55,942 bases of DNA from Heterobasidion occidentale (lineage: Eukaryota > Basidiomycota > Agaricomycetes > Russulales > Bondarzewiaceae). The stretch covers positions 1 to 55,942 of the forward strand of contig JBCAQO010000035.1 in NCBI GenBank assembly GCA_039111635.1. Reading direction: 5' to 3'. A program made the translations under genes and the position numbers. The stretch's first letter is position 1. The number at the start of each line of letters is the position of its first letter. The notes beneath the pieces are model-generated. The model was not told the DNA's origin. It saw nothing but the letters and a program-made list of their open reading frames with translations, and did not search any database. Shown piece after piece: positions 1 through 11,837 of the stretch.

Positions 1-2227
1 CGTTACGCACGCTCGGAGTTATCGGCTGCACGCTATGAAATGGTGCGCTCGTGCCGTCAAGGGTCGTCGTCGTCGTAGAAAGCCTGCAGGGCTACGATAC
101 AAAAGTTGAACAACGAGAAACGCGTTCGCGTGGGTTCGCGTGTGCGTTGAAACCCGGTACCTGAGGAGAGGGAAGCTACTACTATGACGGTAACGAATGC
201 ACTTCTAGGGCCTCACTAGATCTTCGCGAAGGGTCGCTTTCGGAGTTATAAAATAATGTAGCGAGCTTACGATCCTTTCGTTGACAGCACTACTGCGTGT
301 AATAGTACGGACTAAACACGGGTGTCAGAATCAAATAGCTCATCCAGCCTGCTCTGCTCGGACGTTCTGGAATCACGCCTAAACCGTGTACAGCACAGTT
401 GGTGATCATCCTCCCCGGATGCACACCTTTCATCTCTGCCTGCCTTCTTGTCTGTCTTCTTGTGTCAAGGCGCCTTCTTGAGAACTCGTCGACAGACTCG
501 CAGGACATTGCCCTTACCATCTCCCTCGCGCGCAGCCCTCGTTCGCCGCTTCTTCCCCAGGATGTGACACAGCTTGAAGACCTCACTTTCTTCGACCCTG
601 ACCATACGGACGGCATTGTGTGTGTTGCAAATCGGGAAGACAGTGACGTTTTCGAGTCTTGCTGGAGTCAGCGTGACGACCTGGACTTTTGTCGATTTGC
701 ATGACGCGCAATTGCGCGCTATAGGTGTGCCATACGCATTTTTTAGATGTCAAGAACACCACACTCGATTGATTGGTCTCATGATAACCACAATTGCGAT
801 ATTGGCTATTACCTTTCTCTCTTCGATTCGCACGTTGATCGCTGAGCGCTCTGACACAGACAAGGACATACATAACATGCGTCCGGCCAGCATTTTTCAC
901 TCATTGATGCCGGGAGAGGAGAACGATAGTGAGGCTCTGCTCGAGTTTGTAACTCACGATGATGACGAAATGACGTTGTTGGAACGGTACAGAGACTGTT
1001 CGGAAGAAACGGAGACAGTGAGTCTCCGCTTAGATATCCCTTAGATATCTGTCGGTGTATGCTTCCGCTCATGCTACATATCTAGGTGTTACCATATTTT
1101 CGTCTGTGATCCGCGCAACGTGCTTCCTTTAAACACGATACCTGATCTCCATAACGTCCCTGTGCTCGAGATTGGCATGAATTGTTATTGGGTGCGGGAA
1201 AGACTGTCGCTTGTGCTGTGTATGGACCTGCAAGATTCTGCGGCCTGACTGGGGAGCAGATGTTTATCTCCGAGCCTACCAAGGGGCATCTATCAAAATC
1301 AAACGTCTGCGCGCGTTGAAGGGAAGTCATCGAAGGGGAAACAGAAGGTGTGTACATGTATATCTTCGGCTGTGTATTTTGTGATGTAATCTCACTGCCT
1401 TCAGGGTCGTCTCTGCGTCACGGAATCTCTACTGGGTAGATGACGAACGAGTGGCATTCGATCATCTACACTGCTTTGGCTGTGTGCCCTGTGCCCTGAT
1501 GCAGAGTGTGCACTCTCTAGAAATACTATCCTGCCGAATATGGATCCTTGGACGGCTGGATTGGTATCTGTGTCGGGAGGTGATGCGGCTCGCAAACAAA
1601 GGCTTGGGGTTCCTGCACTAAGTTTTCGTCAGGCTCTGGATTCCTTGCGGAATATTTTTGTACATCTTGCCTGCACCATGCCCTTTCCCCCACGTTGAAT
1701 GTATTCCGGGAGCAATTCTGGCGCTTGCATCTCAGGACTCCATGTTCCTCGGACTAGCACACGCTGTGTTAGAGTGGGCCATGACGAAGTACACAGCGGC
1801 ATCGGCGTGCTGTACACTGACTTTTTGACCGTCGTTGCTCGCGCTTGACACCCCCCACCCACTGTCTTCTGCCCGGCCGTACATACCCCCTAGGGGCAAC
1901 TCCGTAAAGGTGTGCATTGCAAGGTAAGCTTTTCCGGTCAAAATAGCCTAGGCGCTAATACATGATCGCGCTTCCAGGAATCTATCAGCATCCGTGTAGA
2001 AATGAATCAATGGCTGACGAACATGTCCTCTTGGAAGTGAAATTGAGTATATGAACGGGCTTGCTACGCCGCTGTCGCTAGATAATCGCTCACACAGCGC
2101 CTCGCATACACAGGGCATGAGGAGATAACGCATCACATCTCTAGATCATCCCAGCCGAGCGGTCGCAGGACGGCTTCAACATGCAGCACATGCACCGCTT
2201 CCTGCATCTTCAGACTCAGAGTCCATG
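1..2227. other. No firm gene
   Basis: No convincing gene was found in this stretch apart from the weak reading frame listed separately at 781-1044. Frames on both strands are short, overlap one another and show no recognisable domain. The last hundred bases act as the promoter side of the Ser/Thr-rich gene that begins at 2329. Confidence 0.4.
781..1044 (+). CDS. Hypothetical short protein with one membrane segment
   Basis: An ATG-started frame of 87 codons. It opens with a hydrophobic stretch (about residues 1-16, rich in I, L, A and T) that could be a membrane anchor, followed by a polar, acidic tail with a run of Asp residues. The frame stays open upstream to about 574 without another ATG, so this could be the last exon of a longer gene. 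I recognise no family. The opposite strand is also open here, which weakens the case. Confidence 0.22.
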   Translation: MITTIAILAITFLSSIRTLIAERSDTDKDIHNMRPASIFHSLMPGEENDSEALLEFVTHDDDEMTLLERYRDCSEETETVSLRLDIP

Positions 2228-2233
2228 TATAAA
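2228..2233 (+). promoter_or_regulatory. Probable TATA box of the Ser/Thr-rich gene
   Basis: TATAAA lies 96 bases before the ATG at 2329, a usual distance for a fungal TATA box with a short leader. The placement and exact match are seen in the sequence; its function is inferred. Confidence 0.45.
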
Positions 2234-2328
2234 GACCTCGCAAAGGAATCCAGGTTGGACCACCATCTGCTTTAATTTCGCTCTCTAGCCAAAGTAATAA
2301 CTGCGTTATCATTCCCTAAATCTTCGTC

Positions 2329-3364
2329 ATGCAGAACTTCGTCGTCCTGGCACTTGCTTTCTCTGCGTTTTCGAGTGGAGGTACGCGTCTACTCACGATC
2401 TACATTGGACACCTGTTCATGAACGGTGGTCCCTTACAGCTATCGCTGCTCCAAACCTTGCCCATCGTCAAATCTTTTCGGTGTGTTGTCGCTTCAGTTG
2501 GTTTGAATCAACACCATGGGACTCAAATTTGCCTTCCACTCACTGCTCTTTCCGCGTTAGTCTTTTGAAGCGACTGCGCCTGCAACCACTGAGCTCTTCC
2601 CCACCGTGAGCTCCGGCTCCTCTTTGGCTGCGCCGGTGACCAGCTCCATCGCGCCTGTCGGGATTACGTCTGCCTCCGTGGTGACGATCCAATCCTCCGC
2701 CGGACCCATCAAAAGCTCTGCCACGGCCGTGACATTCAGCTCTGTCCCCACCATCAAGAGCTCGGCCTCGGTCGTGACGGCCAGCACCTCCGCCTCTGGC
2801 GTGACCTTTACCTCCGTAGCCACCACCGCTGAGCCTATCAAGAGCTCCTCGGCGGTCACAGTCGCCACCTCTTCCCTAGGCGTAACGTTCACTTCCGTCG
2901 CGAGCGCGCCCACCTCATGCGTCGCATACACCACCATCACGGTAGTCGTGACCTCAACCCCGGTAGTGACGATCACCGCTTCCGCTCCGAGTGCGACGTT
3001 CACCACTGTGCCCGTCGCGAGCTCGTCCTCGGCGGTCACAGGCGACTCCTCAGTAAGGATAACACGTACGATCATCGTGTCCATCGAGAGCTCCTCCGCG
3101 GGTACCACGTTCCTCACCAGTGCACCCATCGAGAGCTCTTCGGCTTCAGCCGCCACGATCAGATCCTCCGCCCCCGGCGTGACACTCACCTCCGTCGCGA
3201 CCACCGAGAGCTCGTCCGCTGCCCATATCCGCAGCGGAACGACCAAGGCGGTCGCCAGCTCTGCCACGCACTCAATCGAAAGCTCCGACGCCCCCGTTTT
3301 CAGCACCACGACCATCGCCGTCGGGGGGGCGTCTTCCGTCTTCACCACGGCCTCGGCGTACTAG
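2329..3364 (+). CDS. Secreted Ser/Thr/Ala/Val-rich mucin-like protein
   Basis: I read three exons: 2329-2380, 2440-2480 and 2561-3364. The introns are 59 and 80 nt with GT..AG ends and keep one frame throughout, giving about 298 residues. The first 16 residues (MQNFVVLALAFSAFSS) form a clear secretion signal. The rest is nearly all Ser, Thr, Ala and Val, built from degenerate repeats around SSA plus a VTFTSV-like core. Such composition is typical of fungal cell-wall or secreted mucin-like proteins that become heavily O-mannosylated. The C-terminus (ending ASAY) has no strong hydrophobic tail, so a GPI anchor is not evident. A TATA box sits 96 nt upstream. The large frame on the opposite strand is a compositional shadow. 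Likely an extracellular matrix or wall component; no catalytic domain is seen. Confidence 0.7.
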
Positions 3365-4221
3365 GGGGGTGGCGTGACTCGGGCTTTCTTGGGCGGGCGG
3401 TGTTTGCGGACGCACGGACTGAGACCCTCAGAGAGTTTCTTGGCGAGCTAGGCGTATATCGTAGTAGCAGCGAGAGCGGTGTAGAGTGATGTGGTACTAA
3501 AACAGACAGGATGTCGGAACGATTGGATGGCTTTACGATGGTGACAACGTTGAATATATTAGCCTGCATATACACGGGTCTCGCAGTTCAGTGCCTGGTT
3601 CCTTTAATAGGACGAAGATCCGTATTCACCGTCGCTCCTCGCCCATCTCCTCCAAATATAACTTAGATTCTATACCCAGCTAGCAGCGACCAAGACAAAA
3701 GGCACCAGTCAGTCGATTCATACAGGCTTCTCGTGACTTTTGCCGGGGAGAAACGTGTACGTGTACGTGTACGTGTACGCATAATAAGCAGAGGCAGCAG
3801 CACCCGAGCAACACAATGCACAGCGAAGCGAGCAAAAGGGGTAAGGAAAGTGGGCAGTCTAATAGATGAGGCAGACGGGCGTGAGATGAAAGACGGCGAG
3901 AGGCCGGTGGACGAGGTTTTTATAACGAGCAAGAAACCAGCCAACCAACCGGACGAAAAAAGAAAGAGAGAGGGGGGAGGAACGTTAGACGGTGACTAGA
4001 CCAGACGACGAAAGGGGAGGCGATAAAAAAAAGAACATATACACATTGCATACTAGAAGAAAAACAGTAGTAGGGATCCTATGGTTGGTATGTCTGTCGT
4101 ACGTGAGAGCGAGTCAGAAAAGAAGGGAAGGAGCGGACGGTGGCGGAGAAAGAGGGGAAAAGAGTGAGTGGGAAGCAACCGTGCGCGCCATCCGCGTGCA
4201 CAAAATGCGACGAGGCCGTCA
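3365..4221. other. Convergent intergenic region
   Basis: Lies between the ends of the Ser/Thr-rich gene (plus) and the KIN1 gene (minus), so it should hold both 3' UTRs. It is purine-rich on the plus strand from about 3780 to 4190. Frames here are short and not convincing. Confidence 0.5.
3754..3779. repeat. GTGTAC microsatellite
   Basis: About four copies of a 6-bp unit (CGTGTA) in tandem, in the intergenic DNA downstream of both neighbouring genes. No function is apparent. Confidence 0.8.
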
Positions 4222-7200
4222 TCAGAGCTTCAATTCGGTCAGTACTCTCCGCGCCAGCATCTGGTACTGCCACCCGTCGCCGCTCGCCCTGCGGAACTGG
4301 ATCCCGTGCAACGGCAACCAGGGCACCTGTCAAAGAGCCCACAAACATCAGCAAAAAGCACCCAACACACACACAGAACCCAGACGGCCGGTGACGCACC
4401 TTGACGATATTAATCTCGAACCTCACGGACAACGTGTTCTGGCCGATGCTCTCAAAGATATCGCGATCGATCTCCCCGGTCGGGAAAGGCGACGCGCGCC
4501 CGGGCTGCGGGGTCGCCGCAAAGTCGCGCGGTATCGGCGGCAAGTTCTTGCCCTTCGACGGCGACGGCGTCCGCGGCGGGTCTTCAGGCTGGCTCGCCGC
4601 CGCGTCGCCGCCCTGCTGCTGCTGCTGCTGCTGGCGCTTCTCCTCGCCCGTGACGGTGTTCGAGTTCGACACGTTAAAGAAGGACGACGACCCGCTGCTG
4701 GGCGTCGCCGCGAAGACGGTGCCGCCTGACGGGCGACTGGGCAGCTCCTTCTCTCTCGCGGACCCGTTCCCGTTCTCGCGCTCGCGGTCCTTGCGGCCCA
4801 TGCTGAACGACAGCTTCGACGTCTTCCTCGCGACGGTGCGCGCGCCCGAGTCGTTCGAGCCCGTCGAGCCCTCCTTGCGGTGCCGGCCCGTGCGCGGCGT
4901 CGGCGTCGGCGTCGAGCTCGGGGGCGGGTGCTGCACGGACGTGAGGTCGATCGAGGGCATGTGGATGCAGTCGAACCCGGTCTTGTTCTCGCGGTACTGC
5001 ACCTGCATGCGGTCCAGCACGCGCCGGATGTCCGTCTTGATCGCGGACGGCGACTTTGTCGACGTCGTCGCGACGCTGCAGCGCGGACACCGCCGTCAGC
5101 ATTCCGCACGCCCGAGCACGCCCAACGAGTCCCGACGAACGACGTACCTGAACAAACCCTTCAAGAAAAGCGGCTTAAAATCCTTATCCGCCCCATTCCG
5201 CTCATCCTCCTGATCCCGCCCACTCCCCCTCCCCTCCTCCCCTTCCCCTCCCCGCTCGCGCCCACCCCCCTCCCTCCCTCCCCGTCCTCATCCTCCTCTT
5301 CATCCGGGCCCTCCTCCTCGTCCGTCCTCCCAAACCGCCGATCCATCACCGGCCGCCCCCCCCCATGCTATTCCCCGTCGACGGCCGCCGATGCCGCCCA
5401 ATCGTGCCCCCAGCGCTCGACAGCAGCGCCGCGCCCATGCTGCTCCGGCGCTCATGCCGCAGGTTGCGCGCCTGCGGATCGAGGATCGTCGCCGCGCGGC
5501 GGTGGTGCGCGGGCATCGTCTGGCTGTGCGAGATCCCCCGCCACCGTCACCGCCGACGCCGTATCCCTACCCGTACCCGCGCCCGCACCCGCGCCAGTGC
5601 TCTTCCGCGGCTCCGCCTCCTCCTTCGGCTTCTCGCCCTCGCCCGCAGCCAGCCCGTGCCCATGCGCGTCGCTCTCCCCAGACGGCCTCGGCGAAGAGAA
5701 CCCCCCAAGGATACTCGTGCGCCGCGCGGGGTGCCTCCGGCCCTCCTCGCCCCGCCCGCTCCCGCCGCCCAGCAAGCTCCCAAACTTACGCGCGAGCGTC
5801 GCGCCTGCGGACATCGGCGGCGTCGCCGGCGAGAACGAGATATCGGCGGCGGCGACGCCGACGCCGACGTCGGCGGGGGCGTGTGCTGCTGCTGCTGCCG
5901 TCGCTCTGCTTCTTCTTCCTGCTGCTGGTGGTGGTGCTCCGCCTCCTCAATCTTCTCCGCAAACGTCATGAGCTCCGGGCCCGCCGTATGCGGCGCCTCG
6001 CGCCCGTTCGCCAACTGCCCATGCTCGCCCACCCCGCCCCCGTGCGCCCCCGCGCCTCCAAACATGCCCGCCCACCCGCGCGCGATCGTCGGGCGCTGGC
6101 TCAAGCTGTGGCTCCTGCGATGCGTCGACGCCGGCGGCGCGCGCGGCATCGCCGGCGTCGCAGGCGACCCGGGCGCACTGGGCGGCGCGACGTCCTCGCG
6201 CGCCACGTGGCCCTGGTGGCTCTGCATCGTCGGAGAGAGCCCGCCGACGCCGCCGCCGGGGAGGCCGCTGCTGGGGAGCCCTGGGTCGCGCGCGCGCGGC
6301 TGGTGGTGGAACGTCGCGGCGGTCGGCGAGGGCGTGGCGGGCGCGAGGTCGTACGACATGCCCGAGTAGTGCGAGGTGGCGGGCGCGGGGAGGCGCGGGA
6401 GCTGCATCGCGTAGTCTGCGCGCGCGGACGCGGGCGGGTGCGGGAGCTGCTGCTGCTGCTGCTGCTGCTGTTGATGCGCGTCTCTGCGCGGGGCGGTGAC
6501 CTGGATCGCGGGCTTCGACGCGGACGCAGGCGACGCGGGGCCCTGGGCGTTATCGTCTGGAGCCGTAGCGCCGGGGCCGGCGAGGGCCTGGAGGGACAGC
6601 TGCGAGCTCGCGAAGTGTCCGGGGCCGTAGACCTGGTCGCGCTCGAGCTTCTCGCGGGCGAGGTAGTAGATCGAGAGCAGGGGGTGGAAGCCGCGCGTGG
6701 GGTCGGGGGGCTCGCGCGCGTCGGCGAGCGACGCGTGCGAGAGGTGCGACTGCGAGTTGGACGGCGACTGCGCGAAGGGCGTCTGTGGCGGGGACGACGT
6801 CGGCGAGAACAGCTTGCGGCGGTAGAAGTCGAACCCGGAGAAGCGCTTGTTCTTCTTGTTCGTCGGGGACATCGGCGGGTCGTGCTTCCCTCCTCCGGCT
6901 CCCCCTCCTCCGCCGCCGATGCCGGCGCCGTTGTTGTTGTTGTTGTGCTGGCCCTCCCACGAGAGCGCGAGCGACGAGTTGGAGAGCGACTCGCCCCAGT
7001 GTCGGCCGGCGCGGCCGTCGCGCCTGCGCTCCCAGTGCTGCAGCGCGCGGAGGTACGCCTCGGACTCGAGGATCTCGCGCAGGCGGCGCTCGATCTCGGC
7101 CTCCGTGCCGAACTCGAAGCCCGCCATGCCGAGGATGACGCGCGGGTCGAGCTCGTCCGCGCGCAGCGGCTCGCGCCGGAGGAGGTGCGCGTCGGGCGCG

Positions 7201-8733
7201 CCGCCGAAGCCGCGGACCATCCACGGGTGCGCGAGCACCTCGGGCAGCGGCGCGCGCGCGGCGGGGTTCGTGACGAGCATGCGCGCGAGCACCTGTTTGC
7301 ACTCTGCACGCGTGCGCGAGCGCGGGGTGGGTAGGTGGGTGGGTAAGTGAGCGAGCGGCGCTGCGGCGCGGGGGGGCGCGCGAGAAACGAACGGGGACGC
7401 ACCTGCGCTGAGCCAGACGGGGTACTCGACGAGCCCGCGCTTGATTTTCGCGTGGAGGGGCGGGCATGCTCTGGTCGTCGAACGGGACCTTGCCACAGAC
7501 GAGCACGTAGAGCACGACGCCGAAGCTCCAGACGTCGACCTCGGGGCCGGTGTACACGCGCGCGTTGAGCAGCTCCGGCGCGGCGAAGTAGAGCGAGCCG
7601 CAGAACGTGGACAGGTGCGCCGCGGGGTCGTACAGGTTCGACAGCCCAAAGTCGATGATTTTGATGTTCCCCGTCTGGGAGATCAGGATGTTCTCGATCT
7701 TGAGATCTGTGGGCGCGCGGCGTCAGCGATCCGACCGGCCGACAGATGGCAACGGGCGCGGCGGACGACGGACGAGGCGAAAGACAAAGCGCGACTTACC
7801 TCGGTGGACGACGTTGTTCCGATGGCAGTACTCGAGCGCGCTCCCGATCTGGCGCGCAAACTTGCGCGCGACGCGCTCGCGCAGCTTGCCGTGGCTGATG
7901 ATGTAGTCGAGCATCTGGCCGCCGTTGATGTACTCGAAGACCATGTAGTAGTGGTGCTGGTGGACGATCATCTCGCGCATGCCGCAGATGTAGGGGTGGT
8001 AGAGCAGCTGGGACAGGGCGGCCTCGCGGATGGTGCGGACCTCCTTGGAGTGGTCGCGCGCGGCCTGCTTGATGGCGGCCTCCGAGTTGGGGTGGGCCTG
8101 GCTGGGCGGGGTGGGCTGTGCGCGGGACAGGATTTTGACCGCGAGCTGCGAACAACAAACGGGTTTTGGTCAGCGCGCACGTCCCGAAAGAGCAGCCCCT
8201 CGACGGTGAAATCCGGGGTGTATGCGCGCACGCCGGCCGATACGCGGGCCCGCACAAAGCCCGCAAGCCAGGGCTTCCCGGCGCGCACCTCCTCCCCTGT
8301 CCCGATCCGGGCTCGAGCCTCCCCAATCCAGAGACGTCCACACTGTCCACGCGCCGCATCTCGCCTGTGCGTCTCCGTATTCGCTGCAACGGTGCCGCAC
8401 CCCATGCCACTCCATCCAGCGCGAAAGAACACAGAAAAATAGAAATAGAAAGACGCCATCCCTGGCTGAACCGTGCGGTGTGGCCCAGCACGGCCGCAGA
8501 TCGTCTTCTGAACGACCGCAGAACTTCGACTTCGCGAGCCGCACAGCGCGGCGCGAGATGCCCGGAAAAAGAATCCGCACGAGGGCGGGACCGGGGCGAC
8601 GCCGCCCGACGCAAAGATCATCAGCGCCCCAGCGCCCAACACAACGCAGCACAGCAGTGAGAACAAAAAAAATTGCATGCCCACAACAGCGATGATGACA
8701 ACGGCTGACGACGGAAAAGACGACACCGAGGCC

Positions 8734-8771
<38 letters not shown>

Positions 8772-9489
8772 AACAAAGAGGAGAGACCGTGCGCACACAC
8801 CTTCTCGCCCGTCTGGCTGTGATGCGCGAGCTTCACCTTGCCCATGCTCCCCGCGCCCAGCGTCTTACTCAGCGTATACTCGCCCAGCGTCCTGTGCGTC
8901 GTGCGCGCGCGCGCGGGGTCGCCCGACGCCGGGGCGGCCGACGCGCGGCGCGCGGCGCGGTCGTCGGCGCGGGGGGGCTGCGCGCGCATGCGGTCGGCGG
9001 ACGTGCCCGAGGCGGAGGCGGAGGCGGCGGGGGTGTACGCGGGCGGGGGCATCGAGACGGGGCGGGGCGGGTCGCGACGGTGCGCGGGGTTGGGACGGGG
9101 AGCGGGTGCGTGGGTGCGGGCGGGGTGTGCTCTGCGGGCGTGGGAGCGCGCTGCGGGGGTGCGGCGCTGCTGTTGGGTGCGGGGGGGCTCGCGTGCGTGC
9201 CCGTCGTGGTGGCGGCCGTCGTCGTCGTCGTCGTCGCCGTCGTGGGGTTGATGATGGAGTCGCCGGTGCGGGGGGGTCCGGGTGCGAAGAAGTTAGGATG
9301 GGGAGGGGTGGAGGAGGTGGGGGACGATGAGGGCGGGGGGTTGTGTGAGGGCTGTGCGATGGGGCGATCGAGCGTGTGGCCGTGGACGATGGCGCCGTGG
9401 GAGGGCGTGTGCGGGCTGGAGCTGCTGCTGCTGCGGTGCTGGTGCTGTGGTTGGTGGGGTGCGATAGCTGAGGGGTAGTATTCGGCCAT
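4222..9489 (-). CDS. KIN1: KIN1/KIN2 (PAR-1/MARK-type) serine/threonine kinase with KA1 domain
   Basis: Exons on the minus strand: 9489-8801, 8145-7800, 7706-7403, 7303-5148, 5075-4400 and 4326-4222, about 1,400 residues in all. After a disordered N-terminus the kinase domain starts with [17 protein letters not shown] (glycine loop), then AVK (ATP lysine), VVHRDLKIEN (catalytic loop, split by an intron), IDFGLSN (DFG) and a YFAAPELL activation-segment end. A long low-complexity linker with poly-Gln follows. The C-terminal exons give a classic KA1 membrane-binding domain ([19 protein letters not shown], then a tail ending LTELKL). In yeasts this family controls polarity, exocytosis and cell-end growth at the plasma membrane. 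The frame slips near 9065, 7457-7460, 5820-5880, 5535-5539, 5356-5364 and 5215-5310, mostly at G/C runs, although the protein on both sides stays family-like. I therefore suspect sequence errors rather than a pseudogene. Confidence 0.9.
8734..8776. repeat. CAGA/TGTC microsatellite inside a KIN1 intron
   Basis: Tandem 4-bp units (CAGA with occasional CAAA variants) within the unusually long 655-nt first intron (8146-8800). The repeat expands the intron but does not touch coding sequence. Confidence 0.8.
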
Positions 9490-10619
9490 GCGGCGGCTGC
9501 GGCGGTGGGGGCTCGTGGGTGCGTCGCAGGGGTCGCTGGGCCTGGCTGCTGTCCTGTACTGTATCTAGTGCTCGAGCGAGTGGGCCAAAGGGCTTGTGAT
9601 CGGTGCGTCGAGCGAGTCGGTCGGTCGGTCGAGTGCGCGGGTTGCGCCGTTGACCGTGGCTCGGCGCTCAGAGAGGGACGGTCCTGATCACGAACTGGCT
9701 TGCGACAAAAATACCCCAGTTCGGAGCGCCCTCCGCCCGTCGCTCCCACCTCTTATTACAGTACAGTACAGCCTCTTACGTGTCCAGTTCCCTCGGCCTC
9801 CATCATCAAACTCAATATTCGATCCTCTCCGTCCACTTTCTCACACGAATATTTTTGCTCACAGCGTATCGGCGCTGACAGCGACACGCGGATGCACATA
9901 ATCGAACGGAAAACATTTCAATCACAATTGAGCCAGGGACACTCAGTCTCAGGGCCGAGACTCAGCTGATCAGTGATCGCCACCGTCTCGAGCCACAGCC
10001 AACAGACAACAGCCAACAGCCAACTCGAGCAGGCCCGAGCGCTCGACGTCGAGGCGACTTTCTGTGCGCGCTTACAGTATATGAGACCCAATCACACACA
10101 TGATGACGCCCGCCGTCCAACGCACCGCGAGCGCCTGTCTCCAGACGAGACGCTCGTGACTTTTGATGATGAAACAGAGCCGAACGCGCCGCAGCGGCGC
10201 AGCACTCCAATACGCGAGATGCCGCTCGCAACGAGCTGACCGCAAATCCGTCGCGCAAACCACAGCGCTCGCGAACGCGAACAGCACGCAGAAACGAAAC
10301 GAATGCCATGACAGAAGCAGCCCACACAAGTTCTGTGTAAAAGCAGGCGCCCGCCCCCCGCGCCCGTCGCGCTCCTCGGCCTACCCACACACACACGCAC
10401 CCGTCGAATCTCGCAGCGCCTCCAGCTCGAGCCCGCACGCCCGCGAACTCCCACCGCAGCGAGTCCCCGCAGCGCACATACATCCGCATCCGCATCCACA
10501 AATTCAACACATGCACATGCTCCTGCACCTGCACCAGACACGAGCGCACGTCCAATCGCCAAAACACGGAGTCTGGAGTCCCCCGCCCGCCGAGCCGACA
10601 CCGACAGCGAGCACGCTCA
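9490..10619. other. Intergenic region, KIN1 promoter side
   Basis: Between the KIN1 start and the stop codon of the signal peptidase subunit gene, which lies upstream on the same strand. It should contain the KIN1 promoter and the 3' UTR of that gene. I see no supportable coding region or clear TATA box. Long frames here reflect the GC-rich composition. Confidence 0.5.
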
Positions 10620-11355
10620 TCAACGCGTCTTCTTCGCCTCCACCTTCGGCAGCCACTGCACGGGGTGCTTGTTATACGCCGGCCACTGCGGGACCGCGAC
10701 CTGCCGCCCCCGCACACGAACGCACGAATGCACACGCCCGACGCGATGTGTCGGGTTGCGCGAGCGCGAGTGCAGGGGAGGGAAGAGGGAGGTGTTGCGT
10801 CAGTCTCTCGTAACAGTGAATGGAGGAAGGGAGGAAGGCAGGGGTAGAGAGACGGCACGCACAAGGAGCAGCGCCGCGACGCCGAGCCCGAATACGCCGA
10901 ACGTGACGCGCAGGGACTGCAGCGCGAGCCCTAGGACGTACGACACGGCCTGCACTCCGCCCGCACCGCACCGCACGCACCACACCAAGAAGCCTTCCGT
11001 CAGCAACGAGCCGCGCGGCGGAGGAAGAGGAGAGGAGGAGGGAGAGAAGGGAGAGACGCACCGTGAGCGCGAGCAGCCCGTTGCGCGAGATCTGGTCGAT
11101 GGCCCTCTGGCCCTCGAAGTCCTGCAAACGTAGAAACGGCAGCGTCAGCGTCAGCACCAACGTCAGCATCGGCATCGGCGTCAGCACCGCCTGCGCTAGC
11201 CCCTGCCGTCGTCCGTCGTAGGACGCGCGCGCGCGCGCGACGCCCCGCACACGGCGGACGGCGGGCACGTCGCATATATATGCATATATGCATATTGTAG
11301 AGAGGACGCGAGACGCACAATTTTCCCCCTCCACGAGGTCTTGCAGGAATGACAT
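10620..11355 (-). CDS. SPC1: Signal peptidase complex subunit 1 (SPC12 family)
   Basis: Four small exons: 11355-11319, 11121-11062, 10949-10863 and 10700-10620, giving about 87 residues, the usual size for this subunit. The conserved core is plain: VEGKI, then DFEGQRAIDQ, a first membrane helix around GLLALTAVSYVLGLALQ, SLRVTFGVFG, a second helix (GLGVAALLL), and the C-terminal signature QWPAYNKHPVQWLPKV. The protein is an ER membrane partner of the catalytic signal peptidase subunits and helps recognise true signal sequences. Introns are 197, 112 and 162 nt. In exon 1 the run at 11325-11329 has five C where four would keep the family reading VEGKI in frame, one of several single-base slips in this window. 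The gene is easily missed because no single reading frame covers it. Confidence 0.85.
11268..11296. repeat. Palindromic AT-rich tract in SPC1 intron 1
   Basis: Alternating ATATATGCATATATGCAT sequence forms a self-complementary stretch within the first SPC1 intron, in otherwise GC-rich DNA. It could extrude as a cruciform; no function is claimed. Confidence 0.5.
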
Positions 11356-11837
11356 TGTGTGCCCGGGTCAACTGGTGCTCGAGGTGAGCTGCGGTGAAGT
11401 GCGGAGTGGGCTGGAGTGGGCGAGCGAGCAGGTGCAAGGAGTGTGGGAACGTCAGCGGGGATGACGGGGTGACGTGTTGCAAAATGAAGGACACGTGCCG
11501 AGTCGCGCTACGTCGCGTCTGCGTTCTTCGAGCTCAGTACCAGCCCCAGCCCACCCAAGTCAGATGTGTAGGTACGACACTGCCGAAAAATGAATTAAGA
11601 GGTCCTGCACAGCAGACCCCCGACGCAAGCGATTATGCACTACTATTTACGGACGCACGTATATCAACCCTCTATTCACTGGCATTTGCCATCCAATCCA
11701 TCCAATCCAATCCATCCGATCCATCCATCCAACGATCCAAGCATAGCCGATCGAGAGCACCCCGTGCCCATGCCCATTCGAGAACGCATACCTCATCTAG
11801 CTTCCATCTATCCCCCGCTCGCTCGCACGTCTACCCA

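Noticed and set aside
2557..3348. Minus-strand frame of 263 codons opposite the secreted protein
   Set aside because: It is the complement of a Ser/Thr/Val repeat; the plus strand has a signal peptide and fitting introns.
5391..7334. Long plus-strand frame rich in Arg and Pro (647 codons)
   Set aside because: It lies opposite the KIN1 linker and kinase exons. The minus strand gives recognisable kinase and KA1 sequence, while this frame has only GC-driven composition.
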